A stretch of DNA of 64,000 nt from Gloeophyllum trabeum ATCC 11539 (lineage: Eukaryota > Basidiomycota > Agaricomycetes > Gloeophyllales > Gloeophyllaceae). Shown here piece by piece: positions 11,901 through 21,012 of the stretch. Where the stretch lies: assembly GCF_000344685.1 (NCBI RefSeq), contig NW_006920412.1, positions 548,713-612,712 on the forward strand, given 5' to 3'. The notes beneath the pieces are model-generated. The model ran no database searches. It saw only the letters and a program-made list of their open reading frames with translations, and had not been told where the DNA came from. Position 1 is the stretch's first letter. Each line of letters starts with the position of its first letter. Both the position numbers and the translations under genes were made by a program.

Positions 11901-12676
11901 TCCCAGCACGTTGTGCAGGTCCGGATGTCCTTCCAGATGCTAGATTCGCACTAGAGTTTTCCCTTGAATGGGAGGAGGTGCTCGCAGGCGCTGAGCACCC
12001 TGTGAGAATTTGAGGGAAATCGTCGGCCGTGTAGCCGACCACAAGTGTAGCAGTCGACGTAGTTTTGGTGTATTTCTGTACAGGATTAACCAATACTTTC
12101 GGGTGGCGGGGGAGAGCAAAGCGTGCCCTATCACTAGAAGGATTCAGACGAAGTCAGCAATGCGGTCCCAAGGTTTGGCAAACTGAAGACACTCGTACAA
12201 TATTAAGACGCCCGGTGATGACAGGAACATCACATACGCTATGATACTGGAAAGCAGGGATTCTTTCGAGTTCGGAGTACAGGACTGCTGCGACTCCGCC
12301 TGTAGAAGTGATCTCAACGTTGCAGTCGTCGAAAGAGCGACGTCAAAGAAGCGACGAAGATCGCCCCCGGGAACGTCGAGGCACTCTATTTCTTCCTTGT
12401 CATCCTGAGTGTCTTGGATGACGGGACGCCTCTGAAGCAGCTCCGTGCTCAAGCTATTCGCGCGTCCCGACACGAAAGGATGTGGACCCTATGAAATAGA
12501 TTGTCCCGTCATGGATAAATCGGACATCAAGGAAAGCAAAAACTTACATGCGTAACCCAGCGGGGTAAACGGCGCGGGAGGCATTCACTCAGGCTGCGAA
12601 CCCGAGTTGGCCAAACTTCGTTGCTGGAACGAACGGCATGTAACGTTACATGCTCCGCGTCCTTCCAAAAGTTCAT
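8920..12676 (-). CDS. Large protein of unknown family, copy 1
   Basis: I do not recognise the family. The model has 11 exons: 12676-12548, 12488-12199, 12133-11455, 11404-11097, 11012-10968, 10913-10896, 10850-10731, 10683-10506, 10450-10152, 10102-9193 and 9126-8920. All phases agree and it encodes 1060 residues. The first eight exons match the gene starting at 61953 in order and phase, which supports the start codon and splice sites, including an 18-nt exon. The N-terminus begins MNFW and is followed by helical segments. The best conserved block reads DTPVIPVICMAGPEDIYGL and continues into a VIFGWLED motif and a DLCDPGSTLKLCLFLLSL segment. The middle is Ser/Pro-rich. The C-terminus, present only in this copy because the other runs off the window, includes FPVFALVAEGSLGVVTCTH. 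No signal peptide or clear membrane span is visible. It lies among F-box genes, typical of lineage-specific basidiomycete regions. Confidence 0.75.
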
Positions 12677-13457
12677 GCTACCGTGCAAAGAGACAGCATG
12701 AATTCCCCATTTTCGTTGATCAAGTTGTTATATTCATACCTGGGGCAGTATCCTCGGCTAGGCCACAGTCTTGTAGGGCTTGAGCTTGGTTTAAGTCGAA
12801 CTTGAGCCCAGCACCGCCACAAGTGATCGGTACCACGTTCGTGATAGGTCAGTTTTTGTCTCCGAGTCGGAGGTCCGGCGAGGATATCCTGCCAGTGGTC
12901 CTGCCTTGGAAATGAACGGAGGGGCGTGGTTGCAGGCTCTCCAGGAATGCCCTGGTTCTACGCCTGCCAGTGTCCGCGTCGGCTCTCCATCTAATACAAT
13001 CTCAAGCCGGCAAGCATATAAGGTCATTCAAGTTGAGGCAACCTCGAGTTCGAACGGTTCTCATCAAGACAAACTCGAACACGCCGTCCCAATGCTTCCC
13101 TAGGGACTCCCAATTGGAAAGTACTAGCGTGCTTCACGTTTCAGATGACTTGTGTCTGCGGAAAGTATTTTCTGCTATGTAGGCTTGCTTTCTTTCTTGC
13201 CGATGCTCATCGCTGGGGACCTGGAGCGACTCGTGGTGTACGCGGCGCCTCCAGCAGCGGCAAGTGACCTCGGTTGTCATCTGCTTAGATAGTCGGTTGT
13301 CTTTCACACTATACTTTATCACATTACCTGCTCTGAGGCTCTCATATTATTCGCCCGTACAATACACCGCAATAGCGGAACGGACAAGGACAAGGGACTC
13401 TTGAAGTTCCGCCAACCAGCTTCGCCCAACAATGTCTGCGTCGACCTCTCAGCCTAT
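12677..13457. other. Intergenic
   Basis: This holds the promoter of the unknown large gene and the 3' flank of the O-methyltransferase. A possible upstream exon of the large gene ends at a GTATGA donor near 12738, but the second copy of the family gives no support for it. No other gene is apparent. Confidence 0.4.
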
Positions 13458-14241
13458 CTACAAGCGCAGCACGTACGTGAACCCATCCCACGCCTTCTCG
13501 CCCACAGTTTGGAGGGTCGTTGCCTCGAACTCAGTGCTGTTCTTCAAGTCCTCTAGCATCTTCCTGACGCCCTTCGAGTTCTCGTCTTGGAACGACATGT
13601 CGCTGACGCGTCCCTGCCGAACGGTGTTATCCACAATCTGTCACCTCGTCAGCCGCCTTGCTAACACAACAAAGCGCTGAACCGGAAACACTCACGATTA
13701 CGCCGCCCTTGCGCACCAGTGTCTTGCAATACTCGAGGTACACCGGGTACCCCGCCTTGTCCGCGTCGATGAAGGCCAAGTCGAACTTTCTCGCGGGGTC
13801 CAGCTTCGCGAGCGAGTCCGCCGCGGGGCCGACGAGGATTTTGACTTTTGAGGAAAGGCCGGCGTACGCGATGTTCTCCCCCGCGACCCGCGCGTGCTTG
13901 GGCTCGTACTCGCAGGTGATCAGCTCGCCGTCGTCCGGAAGCGCGCGCGCGAGCCAGATGGTCGAGTATCTATTCCAATCAATTCAGCCCGTCCGCACCG
14001 CACCGCACCAAAGACATCCTACACACCCTCCGAGTGTCCCGAGCTCGAGGACCCGCTTCGCGCCAATGGCACGCGCCTGCAGGTTGAGATATTTTCCTTG
14101 CAGGGCGGTGACGGCGATGGTGTCGAGCTCATTCGCGTCGCTGTTCTTGACGGCGTACTCGAGTGCTTCATCGGGCTGGGTGAGGAAGGACGCGTGGTAC
14201 TTGTCCTCTCGTTCCCATGCGGGCTCAATGGTCTGCGACAT
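13458..14241 (-). CDS. Class I (caffeoyl-CoA/catechol-type) O-methyltransferase
   Basis: This is a small cation-dependent O-methyltransferase that would move a methyl group from S-adenosylmethionine to a catechol or phenolic hydroxyl. Exons are 14241-14027, 13969-13696 and 13637-13458, giving 222 residues, the usual length for the family. Visible motifs are the SAM-binding VLELGTLGGYSTIWLA across the first splice, the acidic loop ITCEYEPKHA, the metal/SAM block FDLAFIDADKAGY and the metal-binding IIVDNTVRQG. The C-terminus WDGFTYVLRL is also typical. There is no signal peptide, so it is probably cytosolic. A degraded copy lies at 8300-8440. A TATA box is at 14332-14338, and a palindromic GATA-type site sits between it and the start codon. 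The substrate cannot be read from the sequence. Confidence 0.88.
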
Positions 14242-14281
14242 GGCGATCGGTGTATTTGGGGGCGGGAGGCGCGAGGGCAGG

Positions 14282-14293
14282 TTATCTGATAAG
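14282..14293. promoter_or_regulatory. Palindromic GATA-type site, O-methyltransferase leader
   Basis: TTATCTGATAAG gives two GATA cores in opposite orientation. It lies 41 nt before the O-methyltransferase ATG and downstream of the TATA box, so it would fall near the transcription start or in the leader. Confidence 0.35.
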
Positions 14294-14331
14294 ATGGGCG
14301 GGGCGGGTAAGGGTGTATCGCTCGGCCTTGC

Positions 14332-14338
14332 TTTTATA
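14332..14338 (-). promoter_or_regulatory. TATA box of the O-methyltransferase gene
   Basis: TATAAAA on the minus strand, about 90 nt upstream of the start codon. Confidence 0.45.
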
Positions 14339-14676
14339 TTGCGTCGTCCTGGTTCTGAGTCTGGTTATAGATCTGAGTCAGTTGAGCCCAGTGATGGCTC
14401 TCATTGATCGCACAACGAAATGTATTGATCGGGCGGGCCTGACTGAATATTGCCGGAGAGGGGCCTGTCGCAGCGTGCACAAAGGCTGCCCCATCATGCC
14501 ACCAGCCGCAGTTGGTTTCAGTCTACTTGCAGACGGCGGTTACGACCTTTGACCGCAAATTGAGAAATGACTCGGTTACAAAGCAAGCGGAAGTGCATCG
14601 AGGTCATTGTGCGCAGCAGCTTCACGGGGACGAATGCATGCGCTTTTTGAACCGTTTTGTTGTTGACCGGCATGCG

Positions 14677-14688
14677 TTATCTGATAAG
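14677..14688. promoter_or_regulatory. Palindromic GATA-type site
   Basis: A second exact copy of TTATCTGATAAG, about 436 nt upstream of the O-methyltransferase start and about 760 nt upstream of the divergent F-box gene. Confidence 0.3.
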
Positions 14689-15445
14689 ATGACTGATACT
14701 TGGACTCACTCTACGCTCAGCCTTCAGCCGCTTACTGCTGTAACGCGAGCTCGGGTAAAAATGCAAGGCCAGGGAAGCTGTAATATCTGCGTATAGCGCA
14801 GTCGCCGCAGTCGAAGTTTGGGCATACGGGGATCTACGGGGATCGGGTGATGGGAAGTAGGAAATGAGGAAGACGGTACGATGAAAGCGTCATCGTCATG
14901 TACCGAGACATCCTCTTGTAATCCCCGAATACCCAGCGTTTGCTGATGCTACTTGAAGTTGCAGTGATTCCGTTGTGTTCATTATATATTAGCTAGGGGG
15001 GTCTATCTCGGGAGCCGAGCCAGGGCTTGCGAGACTGCTTGCCACTGCAATATCATCCCCACCCTGCACATCGTGAGGACTTTGCCCCCTCTTCTACTTT
15101 CTGTCCCGCTCTCCTTTGGCGCACATGCATGGGCGGTTTCGGCGTGCTAAGTGCGCAGCCGAGTTTAGAGTTTATGTTCTCAGTCTCAGGAAAGCCTTGC
15201 TATTGGTCCGAGCCTTGACTGGATCGTTGCGTCCGCAGCACCTGTAAATCTAGAGCAACACCAGGGCAGCACTGTTCACTGATTCGACCGTGCCTACGTC
15301 AGGTGAGGATACTCCTCGCTTTGATTGCGGTGTGTTCATCAATGGTCTCGGGGTTCGTCGATGGCAGGTTGACTTTGCCGTGCCAGCAGATACAAGTGCG
15401 CATGTCCATGAATATCCCCTGAACCTCTGGAAGTCGACGACATTG

Positions 15446-16834
15446 ATGATTCGAGTACGGAAGTCGCTCCGAAGTCGAGCGGCTCGGCACCTGGTAGAAA
15501 AATCTGACAGTAACAGACGGCCTGTAACTTCCCACGTTACCGCGCAATCTCTCCCTTATGAATTGGTACTGCTTATCCTGAGCTACGTGTTGGCCCCATC
15601 TCAATGGCAAACGGACACGACGGACCCTCGTACAGCACTCCCGACCGCCCTCGAGGAGGCGCGGTGGACCGCGCGACAGGACCAGGCCACCCTCTGCTTA
15701 CTCCTCTCCGTCTGCAAGAACTGGTACTGTTCCGCCATCGACCTGCTCTACCGCGCGCCGGTCCTGAAGAACCTCGCACAAGAATCCGTCCTCTCCCGTA
15801 CGCTGCGCGCGAAGCCCGAACTGGCGCAGCTGATGCGCTCGCTCGTCCTCGTAGACTACACCCGCTATATGTCGCGCTCGTGGGCATACGCCACACGCGA
15901 CCGCGCGCGGTACGCACGGAAGCTTGGGGCGCTGATCGAGGCGTGCCCGGCGGCAGATGCGTTGACGTTACGTATCCCGGCGTTCGAGCCTCCCCTCACA
16001 TTGCGCTCGCTGCATGTCCCCGCGCGGCTGGCGCGGCTCACGAAGATGACGCTGATAGGCCAGGATACGTGGTTCCTCTCGCCACCGTACTTCGGGTCCC
16101 CCCTGGAGCTGCCTGCCCTGCGGGAACTGTGTTTGCTGCACATGCAGATTCGCGAGGACCTCGAGTGGCCATCGATGCCCACCCTGCGCGTCCTGCGCAC
16201 CAGCCACTGCGCCGCGATGGGCGTGCTCATCCCCGCAAAGCTTCCCTCCCTGCGCGAGCTCTCGCTCACGGAGTTCGGTGTCGAATGCATATCCCGAACC
16301 TCAGCGCTCGTGCGCGAGAAGTACGCCGCGACGCTCGAGCGCGTGAATATCGGCGGGCTGGGCGCCGCGGCGTTCTCGCGCGCGTTGGACTTCAGTGCCT
16401 TCACCGCGCTGCGGTCGCTCACCCTTGTTCCGGATACGAGGGACGGGCTGGTAGTAGGCGAGCTGCCTGATAGCCTAGGGGCCGCACCGCGTGTGGAGTC
16501 CCTTACCGTCGGGTGCATACACCGGGACGCGATGGGGACGCGGTATGCAGAAGCAAGGCTTGCCGAGAATCTAGTAAGGACAGTGGGCACAATGCGGGCG
16601 TTACGAAGGTTGGTTGTCGCGGGCGATTCGCGAGTGTGGGAGAAGAAGGAGAGGGGGGCAGATGTGACTAGGATTGAGATGCTGGCGGACGCGTGCGCGT
16701 CTGCGGGTGTGGAACTGGTCAGTATTGTGGTCCCGAGTGTCCCGCGAGGTGAGTGTGTCACGATTGTCGGGCTGCGCGATGCTGACGGCCTTGTGGGGTG
16801 GCGTCCAGAGACAACAGTCAGTTGTGCGCTGTGA
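15446..16834 (+). CDS. F-box protein with leucine-rich C-terminus
   Basis: This is a single-exon gene of 462 residues. The N-terminus is short and basic. The F-box, at about residues 30-100, starts SLPYELVLLILSYVL and continues through a segment with CLLLSVCKNWYCSAIDLLYR. F-box proteins bind Skp1 and choose substrates for SCF ubiquitin ligases. The rest is a run of irregular leucine-rich segments, which in this class usually contact the substrate. The start was chosen as the first in-frame ATG. It gives the same N-terminal layout as the related gene at 19249-20631, where the promoter supports the equivalent start. The two genes are convergent paralogues with a decayed third copy between them. 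The substrate is unknown. Confidence 0.8.
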   Translation: MIRVRKSLRSRAARHLVEKSDSNRRPVTSHVTAQSLPYELVLLILSYVLAPSQWQTDTTDPRTALPTALEEARWTARQDQATLCLLLSVCKNWYCSAIDLLYRAPVLKNLAQESVLSRTLRAKPELAQLMRSLVLVDYTRYMSRSWAYATRDRARYARKLGALIEACPAADALTLRIPAFEPPLTLRSLHVPARLARLTKMTLIGQDTWFLSPPYFGSPLELPALRELCLLHMQIREDLEWPSMPTLRVLRTSHCAAMGVLIPAKLPSLRELSLTEFGVECISRTSALVREKYAATLERVNIGGLGAAAFSRALDFSAFTALRSLTLVPDTRDGLVVGELPDSLGAAPRVESLTVGCIHRDAMGTRYAEARLAENLVRTVGTMRALRRLVVAGDSRVWEKKERGADVTRIEMLADACASAGVELVSIVVPSVPRGECVTIVGLRDADGLVGWRPETTVSCAL

Positions 16835-17442
16835 GGGCAAGTCACTCACACATGTGGCAGCTGCTACCCGATGTTCCAAACGGCGATCACCTATGTACAC
16901 TATGTAAGAAGGAATCCACACTCGATCACCTTCCACCGCATGAGAGCTACCGATGGCGCAAGGCGTTCAACCATCACTGTACGCGCAGCAGCTGTAACGG
17001 GATGATCACTCTGATTTCCGTGTTTAAGGTGAGATTCGCTCGCATGGCACAGCATATTTGTGGCCATTACACTTGCGTCACATTGACATTGGCGTATCGC
17101 CAGCTTCTCTATCGTGGAGCTCCTCAAGGACCTCGCACAGGTATCTACCCTTCGCCGCGCGCTGCCGGCTAACCCTGGCCTTGCCCCCCTCGTTATCTCC
17201 GCGGTCCTAATGAATGATACTGGCAACCACTATGAATACTCGTGGTTCATAGTCGGTGCCTTAGCCATTTTTTAAAATTCTGCGGTCCTGGGGTGCAACA
17301 TTTCGCAAAGTGTCAGGTCTCCTGGATGGGCTCGAGGCCTGGGAGGGACTCGGTATGACGTGTGCCATGCTGGAAAATTACAAGTGACTTGATTCTCCAA
17401 ATACATATCATAACACCCATGAGGTACAAGTCGCATGCAACG
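16835..17442. other. 3' flank of the F-box gene
   Basis: Holds the F-box relic at about 17095-17275 and otherwise no gene I can support. Confidence 0.45.
17095..17275 (+). pseudogene. Frameshifted relic of an F-box gene
   Basis: The DNA resembles the part of the neighbouring F-box gene just after the F-box (its codons for LLYRAPVLKNLAQ and onward). Here QLLYRGAP is encoded in one frame and LLKDLAQVSTLRRAL in another, so a one-base shift has occurred. The match continues through a segment like PELAQLMRSLVL and then fades into a stop. It is a third, dead copy of this F-box family. Confidence 0.6.
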
Positions 17443-18466
17443 CTAATCAACCTTCCCGTATAACCCTAATACTTCAAAGGAGGAAGGAACCGGCAGGCTG
17501 AAAGGCGGCACCGGTAGAGTATCGACTTGTGGCGGGAACTCGACCTTGATGTGGTAGTAATAAGGCGTTTCCCGAGACGATCTGCGCTCCTTCGCTGTCA
17601 ATTCTGGCGTCTGTCAAAGTCAAGGGTCACGTTGAAAACCATATAAATGTATAAATGAGAGACTGGGAATTCGACAATGCAGACATACATAAATCCCGAC
17701 CCCCACTTGTCCCTCGTCCCGCCGAAGCAGGCACACGCTCGCCCTGTCGAGGTGCCGTTTGCTGATATACACGACGTCAACGCTGACCTTGACGGTGTCG
17801 GCGGTACCCACGCTAAAGTCGACTGACCCACGTGAGAGGGTGCCGCGGCTGAAGAAAAAGAGCTTGGTCGCTTGGGGAATGTGGAAGGACGCGGTCGCGT
17901 TGTGGATGAACGGGTCTGATGTGTCGGACAGCCAACGCGCGCGCCATTTGTACTTTGGCTTAGCAGGCGCGCTCGTGTTGGAGTTGGACAGAGCAAAAAT
18001 GGGGTCGTCTGCGGGTCGGTGGGTGTAGTTCCACTCGGGGCTGTGTATGCATCGGATGACCTCGCCGTCTTCTTCAGTCGGCAACGCGACAGCACTGTCT
18101 GGAGCACTGGGAAGCAACTTGTACGGAGTGGGTCCATTTAATCGTACTGTAGACTATGAATTGACGAGAATAACGCACCGAGAAATGGACATTCCAGAAT
18201 GCCAGCCTCAGAGCCAGGCCAAACGTAGACCAAATCAACACTGCGATGGCCATTGAACGCCAGAACCTCGTCTCCGCGCGCACAGAGGCATCTCGGTCAC
18301 ATTCAACGTCGTAACAAAGGTCCGTGTTCTGGTAGCTAGTACTACCGTTGTGACTCGAGTACGGCGGGGGAGGGTTGGCGAGTTCTTCAGGACTCTGGCC
18401 TGCCTCGAGGTCCTGGACGGCCTGGTTCTTCGCTCCGGACGCGTCCTCTTCCGGTAGGATTATCAT
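17443..18466 (-). CDS. Single-pass type II membrane protein, unknown family
   Basis: I do not recognise the family. Exons are 18466-18179, 18117-17689 and 17610-17443, all joining in phase 0, for 294 residues. The acidic cytosolic N-terminus contains a PPPPYSS motif, which could bind WW domains. One hydrophobic helix at about residues 68-92 follows (AIAVLIWSTFGLALRLAFW). The remaining 200 residues would face outside or into the lumen. They contain possible N-glycosylation sites (NTS, NAT) and a beta-rich pattern with a Trp/Tyr-rich entry segment. The C-terminus is proline-rich. There is no cleavable signal peptide. A palindromic GATA-type site lies 143 nt upstream of the ATG. Function is open. 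Confidence 0.65.
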
Positions 18467-19248
18467 CGTCTGCCCAGCGCAGGTCGAGTCGGAAACCGCA
18501 CAGACAGATCTGAGGCAGGCGTTCGAGCGCTCTCCCTATCGCTGCGTGCGCATGGTGAGAGATATTTCCAGATCTAGATGGTGTCACTCCGGTCACTGCG
18601 TCTTACATCTTATCTGATAAGATTATGTAGGTACCGTTTGTGACAACGTTTGGGACTCGACATGGACTGCGGTCACACTGAACGCGGCACAGATTCCTCT
18701 ACTCACGACGGCATATGCTAGACTAGCAGGAAACAGCCGGAACCGCGAACACGATGCAGTGACGTGCGCCTCGTTTTCTATTCGTAAGAAACGGTACGAG
18801 TACATCCACTCACTATGCGGGCGAGTATCCTGAGTTAGACCCTTCGGCTTTCGGCCCTGCAAGTGTGGAAGTGGATTCACAGCGGCTCAGTGGGACGACC
18901 ACGCCTACATGTTCATGCTGTTGTTGTGACGGTATTGGCCCAGGCGCACGAGGGAGACAACTTTCTCCAAGGTTGCCCTAGCGCTCCCATTGTACCAGAC
19001 GCCCACTGTGATACCTCTGGACATCAAGATCTGTCGTCTTGCGATGCCGGCAGTTCTGACGAAAGCGTCGCCAGACGTGATTAATATGCATGCTGATGTT
19101 GTCAACACTGGGATTATACGGTTGGTTACATGATCGCTGACAGGCGACGTGGCAAGGCTTGCTTCAAGGGGTGTATATTCGAACCACCTGCCTCCCATAA
19201 TACATCAATATCCAGAGCAGCAGGATATATCGTCAAACAGGATTCAAA
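18467..19248. other. Intergenic between membrane protein and F-box gene 2
   Basis: No gene is supported. A minus-strand frame at 19198-18905 is moderately hydrophobic, but I can find neither splice partners nor a family for it. Confidence 0.4.
18609..18621. promoter_or_regulatory. Palindromic GATA-type site, membrane protein promoter
   Basis: CTTATCTGATAAG, a 13-nt palindrome around a central T, lies 143 nt upstream of the membrane-protein start codon. It is the most symmetrical of the four copies. Confidence 0.4.
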
Positions 19249-20631
19249 TTACGAGGTGTACGTGCACGCACCGCGAGGAGTCAGTTGTTTGTCTAGCTTC
19301 ACGTTTCGGCGCTCACAACGGATAGCAAGTACGTCTATCCTTGATAACGAGCGTTCCGTCTCTTCGCTCATCTCCCACACTCCCGAGTCCCCTACCACTT
19401 TCAGCCGCTTCAATGAGGGAAGCACTTCGGGATCGCTGATGAAATTGGTGATAAAAAAAGCAAACTTCTGCTCCTTCTCCCGAACTCTGTGTAGTTCATT
19501 TATGTCAAGGGAGCGGGGCGCACAGACAATGGTGAGCTCCTGGATCTGCGAAGCTCGCTCTAGCCCGTGCGGGGGACGTTCCGCCTGGACACCGCTCGTC
19601 ATATCGAAAGTGAGGGTGAGCGATCTCAGCGCAGGAAGGGCCGCGAAATCCAGCTTCGAGAGAAACTTCATGAACCACAGTCTTCCGCCCCCGAACTTGA
19701 TGGATTCCAGCGTCGCGACGGACTTCGACTGCAGGGCCTCGACGAGGTGGTAGAAGGACCCGTAGATCGAGACGCATGTCAGTTCCAGCGTCCGCAGGAC
19801 CGGGGTCTGGCCCAAGACAAAGGCGTCTCGTGTGAACTGACAGAGGACGAAGCGGAGCGTGCGAAGGGCGGGCAGTGAAGGCCACTTCAATGGCGGGACT
19901 TCCAGGTATACCAGGCAGAGCTCACGCAGGCAAGGGAGTTCGAGGACTGCACTGAAGAATTCTGCATGCAAGGGAGGTAGGCGTAAATTGGGCCCAGGGA
20001 ACGTAAGACATTGCTGGCGCCCGTTTAAGGTAAGATTTTGGAGGCACGATGCAATTCCTAGCGTATACAGACGGATTTCGGGCTTGAAGAGCGGCAGAAG
20101 TATGGTTAGAGACGTACAAGGGCAAGCCTCGAGGAGAGCGCGGAGGTGACGCTCGTGTCGTGCTCTGTCGACTATGGTCGGGAGGCTTAACCGCCCGTGG
20201 TGAACATCCTCCACCAAGTACAGGGACTGCACCACACGAGAAAGTTCGGGATCCTTGGTCAGAGTGCTGGCGAGCATGTCTACGTCCTCGAGCGTCTTGA
20301 GCACGGGTGTGGTGTAGAGAAGACTTATGGCCGGTCCGTACCAGTTCTTGCAGACGAGAAGGAGAGGGAAGAGGGTTTCTTGATTCCATAGTGCCTCAGC
20401 TCGCTGGTCCTCCAGAAATGAGGACAGTTGTACTTCAAGTGGAGGCTCGATGGCGTGCAGGCGCTCGCAGTTCGAGTCGGTTTCTAGGCACTCCCTGAGG
20501 ATAAGTAGAATCACCTCGTGCGGGAGGGTTTGTGCAACGCTGTATGTTTTATCCGCCGGTATGGGTCGTTCCCGGGGAGACACTCGTTGAAAGGTTGAAG
20601 GGATGAGTTTCTTCCGAGTCCGAAGTGGCAT
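19249..20631 (-). CDS. F-box protein, paralogue of the 15446 gene
   Basis: This is a single-exon gene of 460 residues. The F-box begins TLPHEVILLILRECLE and continues through LLLVCKNWYGPAISLLY, closely parallel to the gene at 15446-16834. The C-terminal two thirds are leucine-rich segments, as expected for substrate recognition in an SCF ubiquitin ligase. ATG codons also occur in frame at 20712 and 20709, but a TATA box at 20738-20732 lies only about 20 nt before them. The transcript probably starts downstream of those codons, so I chose the ATG at 20631, which also matches the paralogue's N-terminus. The substrate is unknown. Confidence 0.8.
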   Translation of the reverse strand: MPLRTRKKLIPSTFQRVSPRERPIPADKTYSVAQTLPHEVILLILRECLETDSNCERLHAIEPPLEVQLSSFLEDQRAEALWNQETLFPLLLVCKNWYGPAISLLYTTPVLKTLEDVDMLASTLTKDPELSRVVQSLYLVEDVHHGRLSLPTIVDRARHERHLRALLEACPCTSLTILLPLFKPEIRLYTLGIASCLQNLTLNGRQQCLTFPGPNLRLPPLHAEFFSAVLELPCLRELCLVYLEVPPLKWPSLPALRTLRFVLCQFTRDAFVLGQTPVLRTLELTCVSIYGSFYHLVEALQSKSVATLESIKFGGGRLWFMKFLSKLDFAALPALRSLTLTFDMTSGVQAERPPHGLERASQIQELTIVCAPRSLDINELHRVREKEQKFAFFITNFISDPEVLPSLKRLKVVGDSGVWEMSEETERSLSRIDVLAIRCERRNVKLDKQLTPRGACTYTS

Positions 20632-21012
20632 TTCTAGAAACTGGTACGAATACCAATATTCAAGCAGACGGTTGCCAGTGTACGTATCACTATCAACAAT
20701 CTCAAGCATCATTCCAGCAAGGTTCCCTCACCTTTATATGCCAGCTCAATAGATGGTGTGGGCAATGTCAATGAGTCCCAGACTCCCAGTCGAGACGTGT
20801 CAATGACACGCCTCGGAACACCCCGGCACTCCCAAGTGCCCTTATCCAAGTCTGATACCCGGGACGCTACGGGCCACTGAGACAGCTTGTGAAGGGTGTA
20901 TCATGGGCAAGTCGCGCAATGTGCTCCGAATATAGCACAGGTACATACATCATTCAGTATCATACATATTTCTCTAATATATCTTATGGAGTTTGCGATG
21001 AAAGTAATATCC
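20632..21012. other. Promoter of F-box gene 2 and CTF18 3' flank
   Basis: Contains the F-box TATA box and the end of the CTF18 transcript. No other gene is seen. Confidence 0.5.
20732..20738 (-). promoter_or_regulatory. TATA box deciding the F-box start
   Basis: TATAAAG on the minus strand. A start site about 30 nt downstream falls near 20705, past the ATG codons at 20712 and 20709, which favours the ATG at 20631. Confidence 0.5.

Larger units (their letters stand above)
14242..15445. other. Divergent intergenic region
   Basis: It separates the minus-strand O-methyltransferase from the plus-strand F-box gene and should hold both promoters. A second palindromic GATA-type site lies at 14677-14688. 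The frame of the F-box gene stays open upstream to about 15290 but has no ATG before 15446. No further gene is seen. Confidence 0.45.

Noticed and set aside
12791..13027. Additional upstream coding exon of the unknown large gene
   Set aside because: A donor exists, but the second copy of the family starts at the equivalent ATG and shows no matching upstream exon.
18905..19198. Small hydrophobic protein on the minus strand
   Set aside because: No start context, splice partners or family could be found, so it is not listed as a gene.
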